Below, in pieces: positions 53,764 to 62,788 of a stretch of 64,000 bases of DNA; the stretch's first letter is position 1; every line of letters starts with the position of its first letter. The stretch is from Rhynchopus sp. YZ270_cl-10 (Eukaryota > Euglenozoa > Diplonemea > Diplonemida > Diplonemidae), in the NCBI GenBank assembly GCA_964035575.1, contig OZ037851.1, positions 310,001 through 374,000 of the forward strand. Reading direction: 5' to 3'. The notes under the pieces were generated by a model. The model saw only the letters and a program-made list of their open reading frames with translations, was not told the DNA's origin and searched no databases. A program made the translations under genes and the position numbers.

Positions 53764-56700
53764 TCAACAGTTGTTCAGTGATGACATACTCTGAAAGGAA
53801 CGAGTAGACTCCAGCACCTCGTTGCCTCTGCTGCTCTGCGCGTCCAACGCCTTCAGTCGGTACACCACGCTCTGTACAGCAGGGTCCTCCAAGGCAATTT
53901 CTTGCAGCCGTTCATAGTCCCGCTTATTGTACGCATGGTAGTAATCCTCAGACCAGGAAGGGCTCTCCTCATCATCGTCAACACGGACTGTGTCGTTATG
54001 ATGATCCGCAAACAGTGACACAAGCTTGTTGTGGCACCACTGGTTGAGGCGTTGTATGTGCATCTCAAACATCAAGACGTGCTGCCCCGACACTGTGGCC
54101 TCGTGCACAGGTCGGATGTAGCCACGTGAGGACAGCACAAGTGTCGTAGTCCGCTCTTCGGAAGCGTAGAGCGCAGTCGTCCCAATAAGCTCCGCCTGGC
54201 ACGAGAGGTGGATGCACTGCCGCATCGCAGGGCCCACTGCAGTGATGTAGCGCTGGCCACGTGTCCCCACGTACCCCGTCAGGATCTTCCCAGAGCTCAG
54301 CCCACAGTGCACCTTGTCGTGGCTCGACTTTGTCAGCAGACCCACAAAGCGGAACGCACTCTCCACATGCGACGCACACTGCTTCGTTGCGTTCCAGCCC
54401 ACAATCCCTGCCGACCCTGCCACCGTCAGCGACTTCCCACCTGTGATCTCCAGGTAGGTCACGATCTTCATGAGACCCACGTTGACTTCTGTGGTGACTA
54501 CTTGGGGGGAGTTGTCTGTGCTCTCAGTGAGCAGCCCTTCGACGTGTCCGATTGTGGCACTCGAGACTACTTCAAGAGTGTCAGCAAATCTCAGTAGCGC
54601 TTCTACACGTAAGCGGTTGTCCACCGCACCGTAACCGTGCTTGGGAGTGCTGTTTGAGTGTGTGCTGATGGTGGAGGAGAACGTGTCTGAAAGGGTCTCT
54701 TCTCTTCCGAAGAGCGGGTTACGTGCGGACATGTCGTCACTGAGGACTTTGTTCTTGAAGCCGAACGGCAGCACCATGGCCACAGACACTACGTCAGAAA
54801 TGCCTCTCAGCGTGACACCGTCCACAGTGCGCACGATGATCTCGCGTTTCAGTGCCTGGGGCATCATCGCAAGCACCTCATGCGTCACAGCCACCTTCAT
54901 AGGATGGCAGCACGCCTCAAGACGTGCTGCACGGTTCACTGCAGGCCCAAGGTAGTCAAACCTCCCAACCAGCTCATTGTGCTCCACTGCAACTGTCCCA
55001 AAGTTCACACCAATGCGCACCACAACACCATCAGGGGAAACGTCCAGAATCGACTCCGGCCACTCCTGTCCCGCCATCCCCTCCTGCACCCGCAGCCCAA
55101 AACGCAGCCCCTCCTCCGCAGTGTCGAAGGCAACCATAAACGAATCGCCAATCGTTTTCACCTCGTATCCGTTCACCTCACGAATGGCGTCACGGATCAC
55201 TTCGTTGTGCTGCTGAAGTGCCTTCAGCATACCGTCCGGACTGGCCTCCCACAGACGTGTTGACCCCACAATGTCTGTGAATACAACTGCAGCAACCCCG
55301 CTGTTTATCCCAGGTGCATCGCGGTCCTTGCACACTGAAACACGGTCGTGGTCAAAGATGGCTTCGGGCAAGAAGGATTTGTACTCACGCATGTTCTGCA
55401 TCAAGACACGCATTGCTTCACTCATGACGTTCACTTCACGAAGGTACGAGCCACGCAGATCCAAGCTTTCCATGCCTTCCAACCGCATATGTGCCACATC
55501 GTGCATAGCACCAATCAGGGTGTGCAACGGACGCATCAACACCATCACCAGACCTCCAATCAGCAAGCTCGACAGAACGCTGATCACCACTGTCAGAAAC
55601 AGCGCTTCTGTTGATGCATCGTCTGCCTTGTGAAGCACGTCTTCGTACGGAACCACGATGACCACAAGGGTCTCAAGCCCGCCCTCCATCACAGCACGGC
55701 GCACAGCAATGATGCGACGTCCCTCATGCAGGAGCATCACCTCCGCACGGTCGAGTACGTTCTGCAGGTTTCCAAAGCGGTTCAGAAGCGCTTCCACAGG
55801 AAGACGGACAGCGTCTGATGGGCTCTGCCACGCCACGGCAAGTTGGAACTGTTTTTGGCCTACTTTGTTGTAACCGGTGAACTTGGAGAGAAGATATTTG
55901 TCTACACTCCCTGCAAGAATGTTGCCCTGTACGTTCAGCAGGAGAACCATCGAGTTCTTTGTTGGTGGTAAGTCTGCAATGACTTTGTTCAAAGTTGATA
56001 TCGCGTAGTCAACTGCAAACACACCCAGAAACTCTGTCCTGTTTGACGGGTCCCGCACACCATGCACAACAGAGACTCCAAGGTTAGTGCCTCCACCGAA
56101 GATATAAGGAGCAGTCCACACGTTGTGGTCCTGCATGCCCTCCGTGTACCAAGGACGTTGCATGGGCGAGTACGTGATGCCACGCTTCGGCTTGCTGTCG
56201 TTGAACACCTGCCAGTCCAGTGGGTCCACAATATACGTCAGTGCAGCACGCCCAGCAACAGTTGGGTCGTCCCCCGCACAGCTCGCACGTGTCATCACAG
56301 CACAGGTCTTCCCACACAGGTCTTTGTGTGTGTCGTTTGTGTTGCACTGCCCCTCGTCACACTCGTCAATCACATCCGTGCCAATGCACTTGAAGTCAGC
56401 ACCAAACATGCTCTGCTCAGGCGGCAGGTTCCACTCTGACGGCGGTGCCACAATCATCAGACGTTTGTTGACGGGCGAGATGCCAAACCCGTACCCGTAC
56501 TTGTTCCCGTAGTACACATACGAGATGGCCTCGTTGTCGTTCCAGGCACGCCACAACGCATGTGTCAGGTTGATGGACAGCGGGTACGACGCATTCAGCG
56601 AGATGAGGTGGTTGTTGTGCTGCTCCACAACAGCTTCGTTCATCCGCGCACCTGCGTCCATCGTCTTCTTCACAGTCAGCGCCACCTCGCTTGTGCGTGC

Positions 56701-57030
56701 CAGAAGCATGATCTCGACCTGCTCAGACAGCGCGTCCCGCATTGATGTGTACGTCAGCTGCCACACAAGCAGACCCACCAGCGTCTGCGCACACCACACA
56801 AGCACAATCAGCAGAAGGGACGTGCGTATCCGTTTCCGCATAATCAGCGTCAGGATTGTGGACACGACAAGCAGCCCTGCCACAGCAGACGACGTGATGA
56901 TCGGCCCAAGGTGGTCATTGATGATCGATTCGTCGAACGACTCAAGCAGAACATCTTCACGCGGCTCCGCCTCAACTGCCACCCACCAGAGGCAGAGCAG
57001 CACACACATCACAACACTCATTCGCAGCAT
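53764..57030 (-). CDS. Receptor-type adenylate cyclase with a second, inactive cyclase-like domain
   Basis: A single exon encodes about 1,088 residues. The start is the ATG at 57030, giving a signal peptide (VVMCVLLCLWWVAVEA). Two N-terminal membrane helices lie near residues 43-63 and 70-92. They are followed by an extracellular dCache-like sensor (residues about 95-470, with MQRPWYTEGM) and a membrane helix (ALFLTVVISVLSSLLIGG, about 476-498). A HAMP-like linker leads into a class III cyclase. Metal ligands D586 (FTDIVGS) and D629 (GDSF), adenine-specifying K625 and D692 (FDYLG), and N699 and R703 are all present. That predicts ATP to cAMP. A second cyclase-like region near residues 860-960 (KVHCGLSSGKILTGYVG) lacks the metal-binding set and is probably regulatory. 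Likely in the plasma or flagellar membrane. Confidence 0.9.
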   Translation of the reverse strand: MLRMSVVMCVLLCLWWVAVEAEPREDVLLESFDESIINDHLGPIITSSAVAGLLVVSTILTLIMRKRIRTSLLLIVLVWCAQTLVGLLVWQLTYTSMRDALSEQVEIMLLARTSEVALTVKKTMDAGARMNEAVVEQHNNHLISLNASYPLSINLTHALWRAWNDNEAISYVYYGNKYGYGFGISPVNKRLMIVAPPSEWNLPPEQSMFGADFKCIGTDVIDECDEGQCNTNDTHKDLCGKTCAVMTRASCAGDDPTVAGRAALTYIVDPLDWQVFNDSKPKRGITYSPMQRPWYTEGMQDHNVWTAPYIFGGGTNLGVSVVHGVRDPSNRTEFLGVFAVDYAISTLNKVIADLPPTKNSMVLLLNVQGNILAGSVDKYLLSKFTGYNKVGQKQFQLAVAWQSPSDAVRLPVEALLNRFGNLQNVLDRAEVMLLHEGRRIIAVRRAVMEGGLETLVVIVVPYEDVLHKADDASTEALFLTVVISVLSSLLIGGLVMVLMRPLHTLIGAMHDVAHMRLEGMESLDLRGSYLREVNVMSEAMRVLMQNMREYKSFLPEAIFDHDRVSVCKDRDAPGINSGVAAVVFTDIVGSTRLWEASPDGMLKALQQHNEVIRDAIREVNGYEVKTIGDSFMVAFDTAEEGLRFGLRVQEGMAGQEWPESILDVSPDGVVVRIGVNFGTVAVEHNELVGRFDYLGPAVNRAARLEACCHPMKVAVTHEVLAMMPQALKREIIVRTVDGVTLRGISDVVSVAMVLPFGFKNKVLSDDMSARNPLFGREETLSDTFSSTISTHSNSTPKHGYGAVDNRLRVEALLRFADTLEVVSSATIGHVEGLLTESTDNSPQVVTTEVNVGLMKIVTYLEITGGKSLTVAGSAGIVGWNATKQCASHVESAFRFVGLLTKSSHDKVHCGLSSGKILTGYVGTRGQRYITAVGPAMRQCIHLSCQAELIGTTALYASEERTTTLVLSSRGYIRPVHEATVSGQHVLMFEMHIQRLNQWCHNKLVSLFADHHNDTVRVDDDEESPSWSEDYYHAYNKRDYERLQEIALEDPAVQSVVYRLKALDAQSSRGNEVLESTRSFQSMSSLNNC
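54190..54453 (-). repeat. 264-base block shared with the second cyclase gene
   Basis: Within the second cyclase-like domain this block matches 63347-63610 at all but two positions, while sequence on either side has diverged strongly. See the conversion finding. Confidence 0.92.
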
Positions 57031-57458
57031 CTCTCGCTTCAATCTTTTCCCTCAGTACATGATGTGTACTCTGTGTGGTGTTTTCAAGTGTGTCAATACG
57101 TGGATTTACATTCAAAACATCAAGAGTGGTAACTGTTTTTATGCTATGTTCTGAAACTGTGTGGAATAGCGAGCAGGAAAAGTGGACGGGCAGGGATGGG
57201 GCACCCGCTTTTGATAGGCAAAACGGAACAAAACTGCGGACCACACATTTTGTGGTCAAAAAAGAGAAGTAGGATGAACCTATACCTCGCGTACTTTGTC
57301 ACCAAACACAATACAGACATATGCAAACGACTCTGGGACGCAGCATACTGCATACACACGCACACTATTAGAAACTGATATTGTGGTAACAAGCCTCGTG
57401 GCAAAGGTGCAATAAACAATACTTCTTGCGTAACAAAAAAACAGAAAATATGGTTAAT

Positions 57459-57494
57459 AAGATGACCCTAAGCCTCACTATGCTTGGTCACCTT
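57459..57494 (+). repeat. Hairpin repeat (H1 type)
   Basis: AAGATGACCCTAAGC, CTCACTAT, GCTTGGTCACCTT. Another copy (GATGAACCTATACC, CTCGC, GTACTTTGTCACC) is at 57269-57303. Confidence 0.75.
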
Positions 57495-58354
57495 TACAGA
57501 AGGTATCACAAGAAAACAACATCTCGCACAGATCACATGGCAGTAGTTACTACATGTAATTCCATCACAGGACAGACCCTACAGTCACATCCGACACATA
57601 CCGACTGATGTCAACATAAACGTTAAAAAGAGTTTTTTCTTTATACCACAAGGCGGAGCTGTACAGGGTCCAACACTACCCACGTTGTTTTGGGTATGGT
57701 TTGCACAACCTTGCTGTGGTATTTTATTGTGGACACGCGACAGAGGAAGAGGATGAACCACCTCCTCTGTAAAATAGCTTTTATATTGTATTCTCAATTC
57801 CCCCCTCCCCTCCCCAGGCCCACCCGCCCCAGAGCGACGTTCCAACAGTGCCAAAAACGACAGCACAAGATTCTCACAGAAAGGCACATCGTAAACAAAG
57901 TGCATCCCGACTGACATAAAAGGCACAACACTGCATATAGACTTCCGTTGGGACACATTTGGACGCCATCAGCGTGCGCCTTCGTTCAGTGGCTTTCTTG
58001 AAAGATGCAAGAGCCTCTCGTGCACGTGCATGTAACAAAAGTTGACTTTAAAATGGGAGGAAAGGAAGGGGTAAGAAGGGGAGGATGTAACTTGATTTGA
58101 TAAACGAATCTTCCAAATCTTGATCACAGAATTGCCACCTTGATTGTTACAACAGGTGTGGACAGGACAAAAAACAAAACAAAAAAGAGCAGGAAAATAA
58201 CGAGAGAAAACGTGGTAAAGAAAGAGAACCTGACACCCCCGACCGGACACCCAGCGGAGACAAGACACCGATTCTCTGCAGAATATATGAAAACCAGAGG
58301 GCACTTCGCTAGCAATATTCACACGTTTCCCACACACGGCGACCTTATAGGTGA

Positions 58355-58630
58355 GGCATGCTATGCATGAGTCTTTTCTTGATAAATAACATGGTAAAAA
58401 TAAGATGTCAAAATGTGCCATGATAAACAAAGGCATGCTTGAGCATAGCACTGACAGGCTGTATTATGATATGATCTGTTTGCTCATGGCATGTGACATG
58501 GTACATGATAAGCATGCCAGTAACATGCTTCTTTTTATAATTTTGATGAATTTTCCTGAACAACTCACAAAAGCATGTCACCTGACATGATATAGCATGT
58601 CATAGTTATGCAGCATGTCATCATGGTACA
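58355..58630. repeat. CATG-dense stretch
   Basis: About sixteen CATG tetramers, many as GCATG or CATGC, in some 275 bases, in irregular spacing. Confidence 0.7.
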
Positions 58631-58893
58631 CAAGGTTGCCGTGTAGAAGAGGTTTGCAGGTACACCTCACCACAATTCAGGAAATACAGTGATGTTTTTT
58701 CCTCCAGGATTTTTTTGAAAACAAAACAAAACAAAACAAACTCCATCACATAGAAGGCTAGATATGTCCTTCCTCAAGCCTCAAGCAAATATCAGAACAT
58801 ACTGTATCATATCATGGTGTGCAGGCGCATCAGCACCACCCAGCAAAGCGCCAGGATGCTACGTGGTTTTCGAAAATCGGGCGCGAGATTTTC

Positions 58894-59043
58894 CGCAGCA
58901 CACCCCCCGTATATTTTTCTTAGCAATTACCGTAACCATAAAAATTCTGGAACTTTTTCGACTTTTCCGAGAGTTGGAACATTTTTACGATCCAGATATA
59001 TTACAACCATGTTTTTTACTCGATAATTTGTACGAATACGGTA
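58894..59043. mobile_element. MITE fragments: half of the 10175 element next to a TACCGTAA element
   Basis: The CGCAGCACACCCCCCGTAT and TTAGCAATTA segment matches the right half of the 10175-10307 MITE. It abuts TACCGTAACCATAAAAATTC, whose inverted partner ends GAATACGGTA at about 59043, matching the ends of the 41252-42462 element. Confidence 0.65.
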
Positions 59044-59497
59044 CTCCTCCTGGCTTTGCCACGCTACTCATTGCAGGAAAGCAGAAGGAAGCAATACTTT
59101 CCCCTCCATCAAACCTGATGCGACTCTAGGGGTGGTTAAGATAGGGAAAGGGTATGTAATAAGCAAAGCGTGACGCACGGAGAAAATGAAACCGGGTATG
59201 GGGATAGTTGCATATACTTTCAAATCAAAGAAGTGCAACGACGTTGGGGATATAAAAAAAACAAAAAAACAAATTTGACTTGAAATACAAAGCCTCGTGT
59301 GTCAGTGTACCCCAAACAAATGTTTTTTTTTTTTTTGTAAGGAAACTAGACCTCTGCCTGGTCCTGAGGGAAATAATTTTTTGTGTGGTGTGGAAATGAA
59401 ATAACATTGTGTGTGGGGGGGAATGGGTAGGGTGAGAGGACACTCTAATACAGAAACATAAAAAGAGAACTAAAGAGAAATGTGTGAAAACGTTTGC

Positions 59498-59532
59498 AAG
59501 ATGAAGCTAGGCCTGTTGTGCTTAGCCACCTT
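59498..59532 (+). repeat. Hairpin repeat (H1 type)
   Basis: AAGATGAAGCTAGGC, CTGTTGT, GCTTAGCCACCTT: base changes on both arms keep most pairs. Confidence 0.7.
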
Positions 59533-60168
59533 TAAAACAAAAAACAAGTACTTGCTATACAATAATAGTAATCAATTGTTAGTTGTCTTCACCTTCCTTC
59601 AACCCCTGTAGGGTCAGTTGAAGGAAGGCTGTGGGGAAAAGGGTTCTTATTTTAGGATCCCTGGGGGGTTGTGGAAAAAGCACGCACGATAACACACAGT
59701 GAGAAAAAAACAAACCCTTTTTTAAACGTGCTGAAAACGCATCGAAGCCTCCACGACAATCCTCCAACACCCTCCAAAAGGAGCAACACTGGACAACAAA
59801 CCTGAAACCAGTGTTGCATATATTTTTGCAGAGAGTGTTTAGTTGAGTAATAAACAAAGTGTGAAAAGCACGAAATCAATACTGCCAGGGGGAAAAGCGA
59901 AAATAGGGGGCATTGAAGCCAGGGCGTTTTACGCACAAACGAAGAACTTGATTGGCTTAATTGGGTAGTTGTGTGGGTGGGACATCAACATCGTTTTTTT
60001 GGGGAATTCGATATGACTTTTTAGCGCAGCCGCACCATTGCGGCGGGGATAGGGGTCTGTACAACGAAAAAGCATTTCTGCACAAAAACAAGAATCACGA
60101 AGCAAATAAACAAAGAAAGGAATCAATAGATACGCACCTTCGGGCACCTACCTGTTTAAAAAAAGAAA

Positions 60169-60282
60169 GTTGATTTGCAATACAAAGCCCTCTCGTGACA
60201 GTGTACCTTGGTATGACCAGGTGTACCGGAGGTGGACACCCCAACCATGCAGTCCTACATCCATTTCATGGTTTGCATCTGA
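60169..60282 (+). repeat. Long copy of the H3 repeat
   Basis: Aligns over its whole length with 18478-18593, from TTGCAATACAAAGCCCTCTC to GGTTTGCATCTGAT. Confidence 0.75.
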
Positions 60283-61424
60283 TATGTGCTACTCCCGGAA
60301 CTCAGCAGCCAGATTAACAGGGGATCATTGCGAACACAGGGTAATTAGGCCTGTGTGATGTAGGGTCCGGTTGGGGGAAAAAAAAATCGTGTTCAGTGCA
60401 GCTACATCTTGTACAGATGTAGTGTGTACTGCTGTCAGAGCGAAGTGTTTGTTTGTTTTGTTTTGTGTCAAAACCGGAACCAGAAAAGATACTTATCAAT
60501 AGTAACACAATTGCTTACAATTTTATTTTCAAATAAAATTTACATAGGGCGCATACATCAATACGGTGTGGGTTCTAATATTTCATAGCATTTGGTTTTG
60601 GCCTCTCGAATAGGGGTTTTTGGCCTCACACCGAATTTGTCGACCCCCCTAAAAATCATTTATGGGCCAGTTTTTCAAAACATACTCGACTAAAAACGTT
60701 ATTAAATATTTGCGCTATTTTTGGAAAAATGGGCACAAAACACAACGTTTCTGGTCAAATTTACTTTTGAAAAACTGGTCTCCAAATTTTTATTGGTGGG
60801 GATTCTGGGTAGGTATGTGGACAGAAAACTTTATTATAATGGCAAAAATCAAATACCAAAATGGTATTTCGTTTTCACGGTAGATCGTTTGATATAACGC
60901 CGGATGTATGAATAAAAGAAAATAAAAGATTGAAAGCCGAATGTGCCGTCTCGCGCATACACATCAACAATAAATAGAGAAGTTGAAAGTGCATAAAAAT
61001 AAAAATAAAAAGCGTGAGCACCACAGAACCTGAGGAGGGCAATGAAGTTCACAGTTTGCCGTGTTGCTCATTCAATTCGCATCCGACGCCAAGAAGACAA
61101 AAAATAAAGATGGGCTGTAGTGAAACAATATCTCACAATGACACAGACGCATCTAAGAAAACGGGGGAAAAAATGGCGCAAAGATCTCTACTGACCTAGA
61201 CACCGTATGGGATGGGAGGGCTGAACTAAAGAAAGAAACTTACAGATGAAAGGGGGTAACCGCCGCACATATTTTATGAGAGTGTGCAGGCATGCACCCC
61301 CCAACGTTGGGACAGCGTGAACTATGATAGTAGGTTGGAAAGATTTTATAGTGATCAATCCGTACCCACCTTAGGACTCGATGTTTTGGCCGAAACCTTT
61401 GAAAATTTTTTTTCTTTATAAATC

Positions 61425-62070
61425 TAGTCCAGGGTATTAGGGTGAAAATCCAAAATTCTGGAAAAAACTGGTTTTTCTGGTTTTCTCTCCTGGGTGGCGA
61501 AAACTAGTGTTTCCGGCGAAAACCTCCACCGTTGACGGACACAGTCACCTTTTTCGGGTTTTTCGGGGGTGGGGTCAGTGTCTTATCCAGGAATCCAGAT
61601 TCGAAATATTTTTCGGCGCTGCTGACCCAGGGTAGACATTGGGAACATAGGGACTGTATTTTTTGCGGGGCAAAAAAATAATATAAAATGGCGCCGCAGG
61701 CGAAAAATTTTGAGGGTACGGTGTAAAAATCTAGCTTTTTACACCACAGAGCCACTCAAACGAACCCTTTTTTGCGGAGCAAAAAATGAAAAATGGCGCC
61801 GCAGGCAAAAAAAAAATCAAGGAACAGCCATTTCCCAAAGGCACTCCCGTGGTTCAACCACGGTTCTACCAGGCGGGGAAAAAATGCGGGGGAAAAAATC
61901 GAGTCCGCCCTAATCTGGGGACGACATTTACAGAAAGTCCTGGTGAAAAGTGTCGGTTTTTTTTTCCCCTCCAGATTTCTCTGTTTTTTTTTTTTTTTTG
62001 AAAACCAGTTTTTGGAAAAACTGGTTTTCAAAACCAGTTTTTTTAACCACCCTAATACCCTGATCTAGTC
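61425..62070. mobile_element. TIR element carrying a GCGGCGCC module
   Basis: Left CTAGTCCAGGGTATTAGGGTG and right (reverse complement) CTAGATCAGGGTATTAGGGTG are inverted ends, both followed by AACTGGTTTT-type sequence. The module lies at 61655-61812. No gene inside. Confidence 0.72.
61655..61812 (+). repeat. GCGGCGCC module, copy 3
   Basis: Same order as the other two copies: TTTTGCGGGGCAAAA, ATGGCGCCGCAGGCG, GGTACGGTGTAAAAA, TTTTTACACCACAGA, ATGGCGCCGCAGGC. Confidence 0.8.
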
Positions 62071-62149
62071 TGGGTGAGTTGGGCGGGCTGAGCTCTTCGC
62101 TTGAAGTGAACTACATTTTTTTTTTTAATTTTCATTCTTTTTTAAACAC

Positions 62150-62199
62150 TTGGTATAAGTGTAGACACCCGAGGATGAGCTCCACTACTTTTTTTTTTG
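62150..62199 (+). repeat. Dispersed 50-base repeat, copy 2
   Basis: GGTATAAGTGTAGACACC then GCTCCACTACTTTTTT; the partner is at 1780-1835. Confidence 0.6.
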
Positions 62200-62788
62200 A
62201 CCTGAACTGGCGAGCGAAGTTGGGTTTTTAAAAAAGGGAAGTTGAATAAGATGAACCGAAGTCTTTCATGCTACCTTTCTTTATAAATAAGGTCACGCAA
62301 AAGAATCTGGTCCCAGTTCGATACATGTTGTCATTCACATTCGTGGGGGGTAAAGCCGAGCACAGTGGTGAGACAGGCCACTGTGAACCTCTGGGCGGTG
62401 CGGTGGATCATGAACACTGCTTAAAAAATGAAGGGGGAAAATTGATGAGATGTGCCTGAGTTTGGTGCTCAGCCATCTATAAAGGGTTAACACGTCTTTG
62501 GCGCCATAACGCGTGCAAAAGAATATGTCATGGAAAGTAGAAAGTGGAAACGTGGAAAATAAACCTTCAGGGGTTGGGGCATGGGAGATAACGTTTGAAT
62601 AAAGTACATAACAAAACACCAGCTGACTCAGCACCAAAGCGTAGGGGCTGTTGTCACTGGGCACAAATAGAACGATTTTCTTGTTGTTGCTGTCAATTAC
62701 CTTTTGCTGCATCAACCATCGGACCGGGTTATGTACTCACCTTATATATTATGTAGCTTCATCAATTTGTTCTACACAACACATCGTC

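Larger units (their letters stand above)
57031..62788. other. 5.8 kb spacer between the two cyclase genes
   Basis: No supported gene. It holds hairpin repeats (57269, 57459, 58001, 59498, 60932, about 62250), H3 copies (59275, 60169), a CATG-dense stretch (58355-58630), MITE fragments (58894-59043) and the 61425-62070 element. Confidence 0.65.

Noticed and set aside
57585-57956. Minus-strand ORF of 123 codons between the cyclases
   Set aside because: Composition is low-complexity, the frame crosses repeats, and no motif or splice structure supports it.
62335-62715. Minus-strand ORF of 126 codons upstream of the right-hand spacer end
   Set aside because: It crosses H1-type repeats, has no recognisable domain, and starts without a supporting splice site.
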